A DNA stretch of 64,000 nt from Phycobacter sedimenti (GCF_038148855.1 NZ_JBBVGR010000004.1:248001-312000), one strand, 5' to 3'; positions 1-9,165 are shown, numbered from the stretch's first letter. The notes: generated by a model not told the origin, from the sequence alone. Made by a program: numbers and translations.

Positions 1-815
1 TCTGGCCCAATCCACTGACCTTTGTGCTGGCCGTGATGGTGATCGGTTCACGCCAGCTGGGGCTGGCGATCCTGATGCATGAGGCGGCGCATAACGCCCT
101 GTTCAGGACCCTCCGCTGGAACGAGATGGCAGGGGATTGGCTTTGCGGGCGCCCCATTCTGGCCGATCTTGGCGCTTATCGGCACTATCACCTGACGCAC
201 CATCGGTTCACACAGACGGACAGGGACCCGGATCTTGTGCTCTCGGCCAAGTTTCCGACCTCCCGCGCCTCCCTGCGGCGCAAGTTCACCCGCGATCTCA
301 CCGGACAGACAGGGCTCAAACAGCTGATGGGTCAGATAGCGATGTCGCTGCAACTGGCCGGAGATGACGACGCGATCAAGGCGGCCAGCTCCGATTTCGC
401 CCAAAGTTTCAAGGCCCCGCGCCTGTGGGGGGCCTTGCCGGTCTTTCTTGGCATCGCGTTGCTATTCAGCCTGATCGGGGACTGGTGGTGGGGGCTGGCC
501 TTCTGGCTTCTGCCCTATCTGACATGGTTCCAATTCGTGCTGCGTGTGCGCAACATCGCGGAACATGGCGCGACCGAGCAGTCAGAGAACCCGCTGCAGA
601 ACGTGCGCACCACACGGGCAGGGCCGATTGCGCGCCTGTTCGTTGCGCCCTATTGGGTCAACTACCATCTGGAGCACCACATGGTCATGCACGTGCCCTG
701 CTGGCAGCTGAGGCGCATGCACGGTCTTCTGCTCGATAAGGGTCTGGGAGAGCGCATGCGCATTGCGCACGGCTATGGTCAGGCCCTCGCCGAAGCGGGC
801 TGGCGCCGCGCCTAG
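1..815 (+). CDS. Fatty acid desaturase (5' end outside window)
   Basis: Membrane di-iron desaturase that introduces double bonds into acyl chains. The reading frame is open to the left edge of the window, so the start is missing; the visible part is about 270 residues. All three histidine clusters of the family are present: HEAAH near codons 19-23 after position 24, HYHLTHH about 31 residues later, and NYHLEHH near position 660. Hydrophobic segments lie between clusters two and three (LPVFLGIALLF; WGLAFWLLPYL). The acyl substrate (phospholipid, acyl-CoA or a carotenoid-like lipid) cannot be told from the sequence. The next gene, hemF, is convergent. Confidence 0.9.
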   Translation, partial: WPNPLTFVLAVMVIGSRQLGLAILMHEAAHNALFRTLRWNEMAGDWLCGRPILADLGAYRHYHLTHHRFTQTDRDPDLVLSAKFPTSRASLRRKFTRDLTGQTGLKQLMGQIAMSLQLAGDDDAIKAASSDFAQSFKAPRLWGALPVFLGIALLFSLIGDWWWGLAFWLLPYLTWFQFVLRVRNIAEHGATEQSENPLQNVRTTRAGPIARLFVAPYWVNYHLEHHMVMHVPCWQLRRMHGLLLDKGLGERMRIAHGYGQALAEAGWRRA

Positions 816-845
816 GCGTCACGGACCCAAAGTCCTCTCTTTCGA

Positions 846-1745
846 TCAGACCCATTTCGCCAAGGGCGGCAGGCTCATCAGGACCGCATTGGCATCATGG
901 CCGGTTTCCAGACCAAACTTGGTGCCGCGGTCATAGACAAGGTTGTACTCGGCATAAAGGCCCCGATGCACCAGCTGCGCCTCCTTGTCCTTGTCATCAA
1001 AGGACTGGACCCGGCGCTTTTCCACCAGGGGCAGATAGGCAGGCAGAAAGGCGCGACCGATGTCCTGCGTCAGCGCAAAATCCGCCTCCCAATCTCCGGT
1101 GCAGCGGTCGTCCATGAAGATCCCCCCGACACCGCGCGCACGGTGGCGATGGGGAATGTAGAAATACTCGTCCGCCCATTCCTTGAGGCGCGGGTAGAGA
1201 TCGGCGCCATGCGGGTCGAGGTGCCGTTTCTGCTGCGCATGAAAATGCGCGGTGTCCTCATCATATTCGATGCACGGGTTCAGGTCAGAGCCGCCGCCGA
1301 ACCACCAGGCGTGCGGCGTCCAGAACATGCGGGTGTTCATGTGGACCGCCGGCACATGCGGGTTCTGCATATGCGCCACGAGGGAGATCCCCGAGGCCCA
1401 GAACCGCGGATCCTCTTTCATGCCGGGAATGCCTTTGCGGGCCGCCATTGCGTTTTGAGCGCGCGCGCCAAGCGTACCGTAGACCTCGGAAATATTGACG
1501 CCGACCTTTTCAAAGACGCGCCCACCGCGCATCACGCTCATCAGCCCGCCACCGGCATCCGATCCGTCATCCGAGGTGCGCTTGGTTTCAGTGATCTCGA
1601 ACCGCCCCGGAGCCTGATCCGAAAACGGGCCGGTCTCATGACTGTCCTCAAGAGCCTCAAAGGCGGCAACGATATCATCGCGCAACGTACGAAACCAGGC
1701 GGCGGCACGGGCCTTTTGGTCAATCATTTCAGAGGTCATTGTCAA
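846..1745 (-). CDS. hemF: Oxygen-dependent coproporphyrinogen III oxidase
   Basis: Cytoplasmic enzyme that oxidatively decarboxylates coproporphyrinogen III to protoporphyrinogen IX using O2. The 299-residue protein is of normal family length. It contains the conserved blocks HMNTRMFWTP, WWFGGGSDLNP, FYIPHRHRARGVGGIFMDD and, near the C-terminus, EYNLVYDRGTKFGLETG. Its start lies 32 bases after the stop of the upstream SDR gene, so the two could be co-transcribed. The oxygen-independent counterpart hemN is at 21.8 kb, which lets heme synthesis proceed at any oxygen level. Confidence 0.97.
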   Translation of the reverse strand: MTMTSEMIDQKARAAAWFRTLRDDIVAAFEALEDSHETGPFSDQAPGRFEITETKRTSDDGSDAGGGLMSVMRGGRVFEKVGVNISEVYGTLGARAQNAMAARKGIPGMKEDPRFWASGISLVAHMQNPHVPAVHMNTRMFWTPHAWWFGGGSDLNPCIEYDEDTAHFHAQQKRHLDPHGADLYPRLKEWADEYFYIPHRHRARGVGGIFMDDRCTGDWEADFALTQDIGRAFLPAYLPLVEKRRVQSFDDKDKEAQLVHRGLYAEYNLVYDRGTKFGLETGHDANAVLMSLPPLAKWV

Positions 1746-1777
1746 ATCTCATTGGGGCTTTGTCAGTGGGGAACGGA

Positions 1778-2581
1778 TCAGTGGACAGGCGCGGCGACCG
1801 AATCCAGCAGGGTGCGCCCGCCGTCCACGGTCAGGATTTGCCCGGTCATGAACCCGGCCGCATCGGAAGCGAGATACTGTGCCGTTTCCGTCAGTTCGGT
1901 TGGCGCTGCAATCCGGCCCAGTGGCGTATGGTTCTCGATATCCTGCCGGTAAGCACGGTTGTCCTTGAGGGTATCACGCAAAGAAGCGCTCATCACCGAC
2001 CCGAAGGCGATGGAATTGACCCTTATGCCGTGGGGCGCATAAGAGACCGACAACGAACGCGTCAGCTGATCGAGCGCCGCCGAAGCCACCGAATAGGCCA
2101 TCAGGGCCGGGTGCGTGCGCCGCGCCGCGATGGAGGACAGGTTGATGATTGCCCCCCGAGGCGTACCGGGCTCGCGCCCCTCGCCCTGCTTGATCATCCG
2201 CCGCGCCACCTGCTGCGACAGGCGCATGTTCGGCAACAGATTCTCGGTCAGCAACAATTCTAGCGAGTCATCCTTGGGATCAAGCGGATCGCTTGGCACC
2301 ACCTGGCGGGCACCGTTGACCAGAATGTCCACCCTTTCGAACGCATCGATCGTGGCAGACAGCAGGTTTGCGATGGTCAGCCGCTCGCGCAGATCACCCG
2401 CAAAAAAACGGATATTGCTTTCGTCGGCCTGCTCGCCAAGCTCTGCCAGAAGGGCCGCCTCATTGGTATCGGCAAACATCACGTTCGCGCCTTCGTCAGC
2501 AAACTTCTTGCCGATGGCAAGGCCGATCCCGCTTGAGGCACCGGTCACGATGGCGGTCTTGCCGGAAATCGAGAAGGACAT
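1778..2581 (-). CDS. SDR family oxidoreductase lacking the catalytic Lys
   Basis: Classical short-chain dehydrogenase fold, 267 residues. The N-terminal dinucleotide site TGASSGIG and a following acidic residue (FADTNE) suggest NAD(H) preference. The active-site Ser (INLSSIAA) and Tyr (MAYSVAS) are visible, but the lysine of the YxxxK motif is replaced by Ser: the sequence reads YSVASAALDQL where relatives have YSASKAAL. The rest of the fold, including the GIRVNSIAFG block and the C-terminal VDGG, is intact. Substrate is unknown. It lies upstream of hemF on the same strand. Activity may be lost or altered. Confidence 0.85.
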   Translation of the reverse strand: MSFSISGKTAIVTGASSGIGLAIGKKFADEGANVMFADTNEAALLAELGEQADESNIRFFAGDLRERLTIANLLSATIDAFERVDILVNGARQVVPSDPLDPKDDSLELLLTENLLPNMRLSQQVARRMIKQGEGREPGTPRGAIINLSSIAARRTHPALMAYSVASAALDQLTRSLSVSYAPHGIRVNSIAFGSVMSASLRDTLKDNRAYRQDIENHTPLGRIAAPTELTETAQYLASDAAGFMTGQILTVDGGRTLLDSVAAPVH

Positions 2582-2682
2582 GCGGGCACTCCAGGCCTGT
2601 GGAAAAGGTTGCGCGGACTGAACCGGAGACTAGACCGGGGCAGTTCGTTTGAAAACCGGCAATGCGGCACTCTGGCGGGTCG

Positions 2683-3675
2683 TCATCGCCGCAGCCTTTT
2701 GGGACGGCTTGCGTGCAGGACCTTGAAACGATTGTCGCCCGCAACCTCGTCGACCCTGGCAAAACGCTCGCCCAAAGTCGCCTCATAGGGAAGATGCCGA
2801 TTGGCCACCATCCAGAGCGAGCCAGAGGCCGTCAGCATCGCGGCTGCAGCAGCAATGAAGGCCTGCCCCAGCTCTGGCTCGGCGCTGCGGCCAGAGTGAA
2901 ACGGAGGGTTCATGACCACGGCGTTCATCGCAACAGGTGCCTTCCAGCCCCGCACATCCGCCCAGTGAAACGAGGCGCGCGGATCCTGTATGTTCTGGCG
3001 GGCACAAGACAGCGCATCGTGGTTGGCTTCAACCAGATGCAGGTCTTCGACCTCGTCATGTGTCAGGATCTGGCGGGACAGATACCCCCAGCCTGCCCCA
3101 AGATCCGCCACAGTGCGGCCCAGCTTGGCGGGCAGCGCTTCTGCCAAGAGGCGCGAAGCCGGGTCGATAGCATCTGCAGAGAACACCCCAGGAGAGGTCA
3201 CGAACCCTTCAACCGACGTCTTTGCCTCAGACAGCCAGTCGCCCAGAACATCCCCTCCGCCATCAAACCAGAACACCTTGCCATGGGCCTTGGACACCGG
3301 CGCAGAGGGTGAGGCCAGCTTGCGCAGCGCCTTGTAGATCGAATCGATTCCGTCGGTTTTGGCCCCATCCACCAGAACCGGGCCTTTCGTCACCGCCGCA
3401 GCCTGCGCCACGGTCATGCGCGCCTGCGTCTTGGCCCGCGGCAGGAACACGACCGCTGCGGCAAAGGCCATATCGGTCGGCAGTTCGGGGCGGCAATCGT
3501 ACCCCTGCGCCGCGAAGGCGTCATACTCGGGGCACATGGGCTGGATCAGAATCAGCCGCTCTTTTGGAAGCGGCGTCAGGTCATGATCGCTGCGCGGGTG
3601 AAAAACGGCGATACGGCCTTCTGCGGGCAGCGCAAAGCCGCCCGTCTCAAGCGCGAGCGACAGGCGTAGGGACAT
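2683..3675 (-). CDS. RsmC-like class I rRNA methyltransferase
   Basis: Predicted S-adenosylmethionine-dependent methyltransferase resembling 16S rRNA (guanine-N2)-methyltransferase RsmC. The SAM site reads VADLGAGWGYLS, and the catalytic NPPFH motif typical of base-amino methyltransferases is present (VVMNPPFHSG). Two Rossmann-like halves fit the RsmC/RlmG layout, in which the N-terminal half is degenerate. I chose the ATG at 3675, preceded by AGAGGTC. A longer in-frame ATG at 3741 would overlap clpS by 53 bases. The C-terminus is basic (RPKRLRR), consistent with RNA binding. The exact target base is an inference. Confidence 0.8.
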   Translation of the reverse strand: MSLRLSLALETGGFALPAEGRIAVFHPRSDHDLTPLPKERLILIQPMCPEYDAFAAQGYDCRPELPTDMAFAAAVVFLPRAKTQARMTVAQAAAVTKGPVLVDGAKTDGIDSIYKALRKLASPSAPVSKAHGKVFWFDGGGDVLGDWLSEAKTSVEGFVTSPGVFSADAIDPASRLLAEALPAKLGRTVADLGAGWGYLSRQILTHDEVEDLHLVEANHDALSCARQNIQDPRASFHWADVRGWKAPVAMNAVVMNPPFHSGRSAEPELGQAFIAAAAAMLTASGSLWMVANRHLPYEATLGERFARVDEVAGDNRFKVLHASRPKRLRR

Positions 3676-3688
3676 CACTGGACCTCTT

Positions 3689-4030
3689 TCAGTCTTCTTT
3701 TTCCATGGTGCATTGTAGCGGATGCTGATGCCGACGGGCAAAATCCATCACCTGGGCCACCTTGGTCTCGGCAATCTCGTGACTGAAGACACCGACAACG
3801 GCCAGTCCCTTTTTGTGCACGGTCAGCATGATCTCGAAGGCCTGCGCATGGGTCATGCCAAAGAACCGCTCAAGCACCATGACGACGAACTCCATCGGGG
3901 TGTAGTCGTCATTCAGCAGCAGTACCTTGTAACGCGGCGGGCGCTGGGTTTTCGGCCGTGTCTTGGTCAGGACCCCAAGATCGGTTTCGTCGTCCGATTT
4001 GTCCGTCATCATCACTGGCTGAAGCGGCAT
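3689..4030 (-). CDS. clpS: ATP-dependent Clp protease adaptor ClpS
   Basis: Adaptor that binds ClpA and delivers N-degron substrates to ClpAP. The core matches the family throughout: YKVLLLNDDYTPMEFVV, the helix FFGMTHAQAFEIM, VHKKGLAVVGVFSHEIAE, and the C-terminal RRHQHPLQCTMEKE. NDD and the downstream hydrophobic pocket residues mark the N-degron site. The start at 4030 gives 113 residues, the usual size; upstream in-frame starts at 4072 and 4138 would add an unusual extension, and 4012 is also possible. The gene is divergent from the HAD gene at 4117. Confidence 0.93.
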   Translation of the reverse strand: MPLQPVMMTDKSDDETDLGVLTKTRPKTQRPPRYKVLLLNDDYTPMEFVVMVLERFFGMTHAQAFEIMLTVHKKGLAVVGVFSHEIAETKVAQVMDFARRHQHPLQCTMEKED

Positions 4031-4116
4031 AGCGTCTGTTTTCCGGTCGTGCTTGGATTGGTATTCTCGCATATATAGCGTTTTGAGCGCGCAGGAAAAG
4101 AGAGTGTATCGCCGCA

Positions 4117-4830
4117 ATGACGGGCAAATTGACAACAATCGGTTTCGATGCGGACGATACGCTTTGGCACAACGAACGGTTCTTTCGCGTCACGCAAGAG
4201 CGGTTTGCCGAATTGCTGCAGGATCATACGCCAATGGACATGGATGCCGAGACGCTGGCCGCGCGGCTGCTGGAGGCCGAAAAACGCAACCTTGGCCGCT
4301 ATGGCTATGGGGTCAAAGGCTTCACCCTGTCGATGATCGAAACGGCAATCGAGGTAACAGATTCGCAGGTGCCCGCAACCGTCATCAAGGAGTTGATCGT
4401 GGCTGGGCAGATGATGCTCTCCTATCCGATCGAGCTGCTCCCTCATGCGCGCACCGCCGTTGAGCGTCTGGCGGACCGCTATCGCATTGTTCTGGTCACC
4501 AAAGGCGACCTTCTGGACCAGGAGCGCAAACTGGCCCAATCCGGACTTGGCGACATGTTTGACGGCGTGGAGATCGTATCGGAGAAAACTCCCGCCATCT
4601 ATGCCGACATATTTGACCGTCACGGTGACGGCGCCGCAAAGGGCATGATGGTGGGCAACTCGATGCGGTCTGATGTGGTGCCCATGATCGAGGCCGGCGG
4701 CTGGGGCATCTACGTCCCGCACGGGCTGGTCTGGGAAGTCGAACATGCGGAAGCCCCGTCAGGCCACCCCCGCTACGCAGAAATCCCGGATCTTGGTGCG
4801 TTGGAAGTCCTGGTTGCGACCATCGGTTGA
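4117..4830 (+). CDS. HAD superfamily hydrolase
   Basis: Predicted phosphatase of the haloacid dehalogenase superfamily, 237 residues. Motif I is FDADDTLWH with the nucleophile and acid/base aspartates. Motif II is VLVTKGD, and motifs III/IV are represented by Lys in SEKTP and GNSMRSDVVPMIEAG. A helical cap separates motifs I and II, as in class I HADs. The substrate is not evident. Transcription runs away from clpS, and a strong terminator follows the gene at 4845-4868. Confidence 0.88.
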   Translation: MTGKLTTIGFDADDTLWHNERFFRVTQERFAELLQDHTPMDMDAETLAARLLEAEKRNLGRYGYGVKGFTLSMIETAIEVTDSQVPATVIKELIVAGQMMLSYPIELLPHARTAVERLADRYRIVLVTKGDLLDQERKLAQSGLGDMFDGVEIVSEKTPAIYADIFDRHGDGAAKGMMVGNSMRSDVVPMIEAGGWGIYVPHGLVWEVEHAEAPSGHPRYAEIPDLGALEVLVATIG

Positions 4831-5130
4831 CCAGGTCTGAGCACCCGCCCCGACAGGGGGCGGTTTTTGTGTCCACTGCGCATCACTCCGCCCCGCCATG
4901 AGGCGATGACGACACCGCGCGCACCCCGATATGCAACTTTTTTCGTCAACACTTTCTTAACAAAACGCGCATCTTGGGGCGACCTGGAAAAGATCCACAA
5001 GATGTCGCGCAATTGGCTGGCAATTCCTCCTGAACCAAGGATCCAGCCTGTTTCTTTCAACGCGTTTCCATGTTACGATTTCGCTAAAGCAGTAAAACGT
5101 CAGCCGGAAAACCGGCGGCAAGAGGCAGAA
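4831..5130. other. Intergenic region upstream of D,D-carboxypeptidase
   Basis: The 300-base spacer holds the HAD terminator at its left end. An AT-rich stretch around 4935-4970 (CAACTTTTTTCGTCAACACT) may contain the promoter of the carboxypeptidase. The frame of the next gene is open back to about 4867, but the residues it would add look non-coding. No other gene is seen. Confidence 0.5.
4845..4868 (+). terminator. Rho-independent terminator after HAD gene
   Basis: A perfect 7-bp stem, CCGCCCC/GGGGCGG, with a 5-base loop (GACAG) is followed directly by TTTTT. It sits 15 bases after the HAD hydrolase stop codon. Confidence 0.85.
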
Positions 5131-6726
5131 ATGGCAGATATCGAACAGGTCAGGTGTAACCCTGTGACCTTTGCACTGCGGGCCGTGCCCCGTCAGGTGG
5201 CCTTGGTACTGGGTTTGGTTCTCTCGGTCACGTTGGCTGGTCTTGCAGCTCCGCAGGCGACGGCCGCGCCCTATGCGGCGATGGTCATGGATGCGCGCAC
5301 CGGCGAGGTGCTGCACTCCCGCAACGCCGACACGCGGTTGCACCCGGCGTCTCTGACAAAGATGATGACGCTCTATATCGCTTTCGAAGCAGTCCGGAAC
5401 GGTGAAATCACCCTGGACACCAAGGTTCGGATCAGCAGCAATGCCGCAGCTGAGCCTCCGTCAAAACTGGGCCTGAAGGCGGGCCAGCGCATTGCGTTCC
5501 GCTATCTGATCCGCGCCGCCGCGGTGAAATCGGCCAATGATGCCGCCACTGCCATCGGTGAAGCGCTTTCGGGATCCGAAGCCGCCTTCGCCCGCCGGAT
5601 GACACGGACCGCCAAGGCGCTTGGCATGTCGCGCACCACCTTCAAGAACGCGCATGGCCTGACAGAAAGCGGGCATATGTCCACCGCCCGTGACATGACC
5701 ACACTCGGGCGGCACATCCTTTATGACTACCCCGAATACTACAACCTGTTTTCGCGCACGTCTGCCGATGCAGGGATCCGCACCGTCCCCAACACCAATC
5801 GCCGCCTGCTGGCGGCTTACAAGGGCGCCGATGGGATCAAGACCGGCTACACCCGCGCCGCAGGCTTCAACCTTGTGGCATCGGCCCAACGGGGCAATGA
5901 GCGGATCATTGCAACCGTCTTTGGCGGCAAATCCTCGACCTCGCGCAATGCGAAGGTGGCGGAGCTTCTGGATCTCGGCTTTCGTCGAGCTCCTTCGCGG
6001 GCAAAACTGCGCAAACCGGCCGTCCCGGCCTATGTTGGCAATCAGAACATCGTCGTGGCAGACGGCAACGCCGCCCCGGACGTGGCCGGGAAAACCGTGC
6101 GGGTCAGCGGCAGTGTCAAGACCAGTCTGCGTCCGCGCCTGCGTCCTTCCTCGGGTGAAACCGCGCCTGTCCTGGTTGCCGACGTACAAACCGACATCGG
6201 CGTGAGTGCCGAAGCTTCGGCCGTCGAGGCAGCCGTGGCTCAGGCCACAGCGACGTCGCAGCCCCCGAGACTCGAACTCGATCCCGAGGTGCTGCAAGCC
6301 AGCGTTGCTACGGCCATCGCAGAAGCAAAGGTTGTACCCGCCTCCGCGCCGTCCGTAACAGTCCCTTCCACCGTGAGGACCTTCTTCAAAGGTCTGCGAC
6401 CCGTGGCCCGTCCCAGCCGGTTGGCGCAGACCGACACCGCGGCAGCGCCGGAGCCGGTTGTTGTGACGCGTCTTTCCACGTCGGGCGGGCGCTATTGGGG
6501 GATCAATGTCGGTCGCTTCACCAACCGCTATGAGGCCGAAAAAGTGCTCCTGCGCACCGCGCTGTCAGAGATGGAAACCCTGAACGGTTCCTTGCGCAAG
6601 GTCGCAAAGTCCAAGCAAGGGTTCGAGGCAAACTTCCTTGGCATGACCAAGGAAACCGCCGAACTGGCCTGCAAGCGCCTGAGCGCACGGAATGTGACCT
6701 GCGAGACCCTTGGCCCCGCCTCGTAA
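5131..6726 (+). CDS. D-alanyl-D-alanine carboxypeptidase with C-terminal SPOR domain
   Basis: Exported peptidase S11 (penicillin-binding protein) that trims the terminal D-Ala from peptidoglycan stem peptides. From the ATG at 5131 (RBS AGAGGCAG) it has 531 residues with a signal peptide at about 20-50 ending ATAAPYAA. The catalytic set is complete: SLTKMM (SxxK), SAND (SxN) and KTGYT (KTG). A low-complexity Ala/Val/Pro linker spans about 330-450. The last ~75 residues (YWGINVGRFTNRYEAEKVL...) resemble a SPOR domain, which binds denuded septal glycan and would place the enzyme at the division site. Terminators flank the gene, so it is probably monocistronic. Confidence 0.92.
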   Translation: MADIEQVRCNPVTFALRAVPRQVALVLGLVLSVTLAGLAAPQATAAPYAAMVMDARTGEVLHSRNADTRLHPASLTKMMTLYIAFEAVRNGEITLDTKVRISSNAAAEPPSKLGLKAGQRIAFRYLIRAAAVKSANDAATAIGEALSGSEAAFARRMTRTAKALGMSRTTFKNAHGLTESGHMSTARDMTTLGRHILYDYPEYYNLFSRTSADAGIRTVPNTNRRLLAAYKGADGIKTGYTRAAGFNLVASAQRGNERIIATVFGGKSSTSRNAKVAELLDLGFRRAPSRAKLRKPAVPAYVGNQNIVVADGNAAPDVAGKTVRVSGSVKTSLRPRLRPSSGETAPVLVADVQTDIGVSAEASAVEAAVAQATATSQPPRLELDPEVLQASVATAIAEAKVVPASAPSVTVPSTVRTFFKGLRPVARPSRLAQTDTAAAPEPVVVTRLSTSGGRYWGINVGRFTNRYEAEKVLLRTALSEMETLNGSLRKVAKSKQGFEANFLGMTKETAELACKRLSARNVTCETLGPAS

Positions 6727-6750
6727 TTTCAACTGATACCCCCAAAGACG

Positions 6751-6783
6751 AACGAAGGCCCCGGTTTCGGGGCCTTCGTTTTT
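6751..6783 (+). terminator. Rho-independent terminator after D,D-carboxypeptidase
   Basis: A long perfect stem, AACGAAGGCCCCG/CGGGGCCTTCGTT, closes a 4-base loop and is followed by further T residues. It lies 25 bases after the stop codon. Because the stem starts with AA and ends with TT it could also stop minus-strand transcription from ccoS. Confidence 0.9.
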
Positions 6784-6801
6784 GGCAGGGGCAGCTTTGC
6801 C

Positions 6802-6960
6802 TCAGGGCTTGGGGTGATCGTCCCACTCATCGCTCAGGATCCGCCGCGCATCCCCTTCGGGGTCGTCATACTGATTTGAGCGCACCGTGTAGATGAACCC
6901 CACAAGCGCGGCGCCGCCCAGGATCAGGGAGATCGGGATCAGGTAGGACAGGACGCTCAT
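6802..6960 (-). CDS. ccoS: cbb3-type cytochrome oxidase assembly protein CcoS
   Basis: A 52-residue protein with one N-terminal membrane segment (YLIPISLILGGAALVGFIYT) followed by a short acidic cytoplasmic tail (QYDDPEGDARRILSDEWDD). This is the typical CcoS pattern. CcoS is needed for maturation of the cbb3 oxidase cofactors (heme b and CuB). It is the last gene of the ccoG-H-I-S operon and begins 18 bases after the ccoI stop. Being so short it is easily missed in automated calls. Confidence 0.92.
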   Translation of the reverse strand: MSVLSYLIPISLILGGAALVGFIYTVRSNQYDDPEGDARRILSDEWDDHPKP

Positions 6961-6978
6961 ACGCAAGGGCCTTTCGGA

Positions 6979-9159
6979 TCAGGATTTCAAACGCAGCGCG
7001 TTCAGCGATACGGTGATGGAGGAGCTGGACATGGCCAGCGCCGCGATCAGGGGCGTTGCCAGACCTGCGACCGCCAGAGGCACGGCAATCACGTTGTAGA
7101 GCGTGGCAAGACGGAAGTTTTCGCGAATCCGGCGGATCGCCTTGCCCGCCACGGCGCAGGCGTCGGCAATGGGCTCGAGGTCCTGCCCCAGGAGCACGAT
7201 GTCAGAAGCAACGCGCGCCGCATCCAGGGCAGAGGCCGGCGAGATCGACACATGCGCCGCAGCAAGGGCCGCCGTGTCGTTCAAACCATCGCCGACCATC
7301 AGCACCTTCTTGCCCTGATCGGCGAGCATCCGTATGCGCGCGGCCTTGTCCTCTGGCAGAGCCTCAGCCACCCATTTGTCGATGCCAAGCCGCTGCGCCA
7401 GCGCCTCCACCGCGCCGGTGGTATCGCCCGATATCAACAACACATCCTTGCCTGCCGCCTGCAAGGCCCGCACAGCTTCGGCTGCGCCGGGACGCAGGGA
7501 ATCGGTAAAGAAAAAGCCAGACGGGCTGCCCTCCCCGGTATCGAGCCAGGCTGCCGTCTGACTGCCCTGCTGGGCACCCACCCAGGCCGCACGCCCCAGA
7601 CGCACCGTGCGCCCCTGATAGACACCCTCGGTGCCATAGCCCGGCACCTCACGCAGATCGGTGACCTTTGCAGGTTCGATCCCGGCCTCGCGTGCGGCAC
7701 GTACAAGGGCAACCGACAGAGGATGTGAAGACGGCATTGCAAGCGCCAGTGCAATTTCCACGTCGCTGCGGTCGATCGTTTCAAGGTTCACAAGCTGCGG
7801 CGTCCCGGCAGTCAGCGTGCCGGTCTTGTCGAACACTACGGTATCGACCCCGGCCAGACGCTCAAGCGCGGTGGAATGCTTGATCAGCATGCCCTTCTTG
7901 AACAGCCGCCCCGAGGCCGCCGTCGTGACGGCAGGCACCGCAAGACCAAGCGCGCAAGGGCAGGTGATGATCAGCACAGCAGCCGCGATATTGAGCGCGG
8001 TGCGCATGTCGAAGGTGAAAACATACCAGCCCAGAAAGGCGAGCGCCGACAGGATGTGTACCCCCGGCGCATAGAGTTTCGCGGCACTGTCAGCCAGCGA
8101 GGTATAGCGTGAACGGCCCGACTCTGCGATGGCCACCAGATCGGCCATGCGGTGCAGCGAGGTTTCCTCTCCCACCGCTGTTGCCCGGATGGTCAGGGGG
8201 CCGGTCAGGTTCACTTCTCCCGCCGAAACCCCTGTGCCGGGTGCTGCGAAAACCGGCAGGGTCTCACCGGTCAGAAGCGAGCGGTCCAGTTCCGAATGCC
8301 CTTCGACCACCTCACCATCTACGGGCATCCGTCCGCCGGGGCGCACCAGAATCAGATCGCCGATGACCAGATCAGCCACCGGAATCTCATATTCCTGCCC
8401 GTCCAGCAGGCGTATGGCGCGAGGCACCTCCAGCGCGGCCAGTTCCTGCGCCGCCGACCGGGCCACCGCGCGGGTGCGATAGTCCAGGTAGCGCCCCGCC
8501 AGAAGGAAAAAGGTCAGCGTCAGCGCCGCGTCGAAATAGGCATGTTCACCTGAGAGCGACGTCTCCCAGAGGGAGGTTACGAGGGCCAGAACCAGCGCCA
8601 GCACGATCGGCACGTCCATGTTCAGGCGACCGACCTTCAGCGCACTCCAGGCGTTCTTGAAGAAAGGCTGCGCCGAAAAGATGATCGCCGGAAAAGTGAT
8701 TGCCGCCGAGATCCAGTGGAACATGTCCCGTGTTGCGTCCGACGCCCCGGACCAGACAGAGATAGACAGCAGCATCACATTCATCGAGGCAAAGCCCGCA
8801 ACCGCCAGCCGCATCAGCAGATCCCGGCCCGCCTTGTCGTTCTGCGTCGCAGCCAAGGCAGTCAGGTCCAGCTCATGCGCCTCATACCCAAGACCTTCCA
8901 AGACCGGGATCAGATCGGTGGCGCGCAGGTCCGGCTCGGCCTCGATCAAGGCGCGTTTCAGCGTCAGGTTCACCCGTGCGGAATGTATCCCCGGATGGGC
9001 GTTCAGCGCCCGCTCCACCGCAGAGATGCACCCCTGACAATGGATTGTGGGCAGCGACAGAGCCAGACGCGCTTCGGTTGGGGCTTGCTCCACCGCCTCG
9101 GAGGGCGCCGCAACGCAGCCGGGGCATACCGCCATCTGTGGGCGCATCTGGGCCGTCAT
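6979..9159 (-). CDS. ccoI: Copper-exporting P1B-type ATPase CcoI/FixI
   Basis: Inner-membrane Cu(I) P-type ATPase that supplies copper for the CuB centre of cbb3 oxidase. The 726-residue protein starts with a short CPGC pair and then a heavy-metal-associated domain with HCQGC at about residue 40. It carries the transmembrane metal site CPCALGLAVP, the phosphorylation site DKTGTLT, and the hinge GDGLNDTAALA. All the hallmarks of the CopA2/FixI subgroup are intact. It overlaps neither neighbour; the ccoH stop is 6 bases upstream. Confidence 0.96.
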   Translation of the reverse strand: MTAQMRPQMAVCPGCVAAPSEAVEQAPTEARLALSLPTIHCQGCISAVERALNAHPGIHSARVNLTLKRALIEAEPDLRATDLIPVLEGLGYEAHELDLTALAATQNDKAGRDLLMRLAVAGFASMNVMLLSISVWSGASDATRDMFHWISAAITFPAIIFSAQPFFKNAWSALKVGRLNMDVPIVLALVLALVTSLWETSLSGEHAYFDAALTLTFFLLAGRYLDYRTRAVARSAAQELAALEVPRAIRLLDGQEYEIPVADLVIGDLILVRPGGRMPVDGEVVEGHSELDRSLLTGETLPVFAAPGTGVSAGEVNLTGPLTIRATAVGEETSLHRMADLVAIAESGRSRYTSLADSAAKLYAPGVHILSALAFLGWYVFTFDMRTALNIAAAVLIITCPCALGLAVPAVTTAASGRLFKKGMLIKHSTALERLAGVDTVVFDKTGTLTAGTPQLVNLETIDRSDVEIALALAMPSSHPLSVALVRAAREAGIEPAKVTDLREVPGYGTEGVYQGRTVRLGRAAWVGAQQGSQTAAWLDTGEGSPSGFFFTDSLRPGAAEAVRALQAAGKDVLLISGDTTGAVEALAQRLGIDKWVAEALPEDKAARIRMLADQGKKVLMVGDGLNDTAALAAAHVSISPASALDAARVASDIVLLGQDLEPIADACAVAGKAIRRIRENFRLATLYNVIAVPLAVAGLATPLIAALAMSSSSITVSLNALRLKS

Positions 9160-9165
9160 TTCGTC

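Noticed and set aside
897..1952. 351-codon open frame antisense to hemF
   Set aside because: It is a shadow of hemF and the SDR gene in high-GC DNA; it lacks family motifs and the opposite strand is clearly coding.
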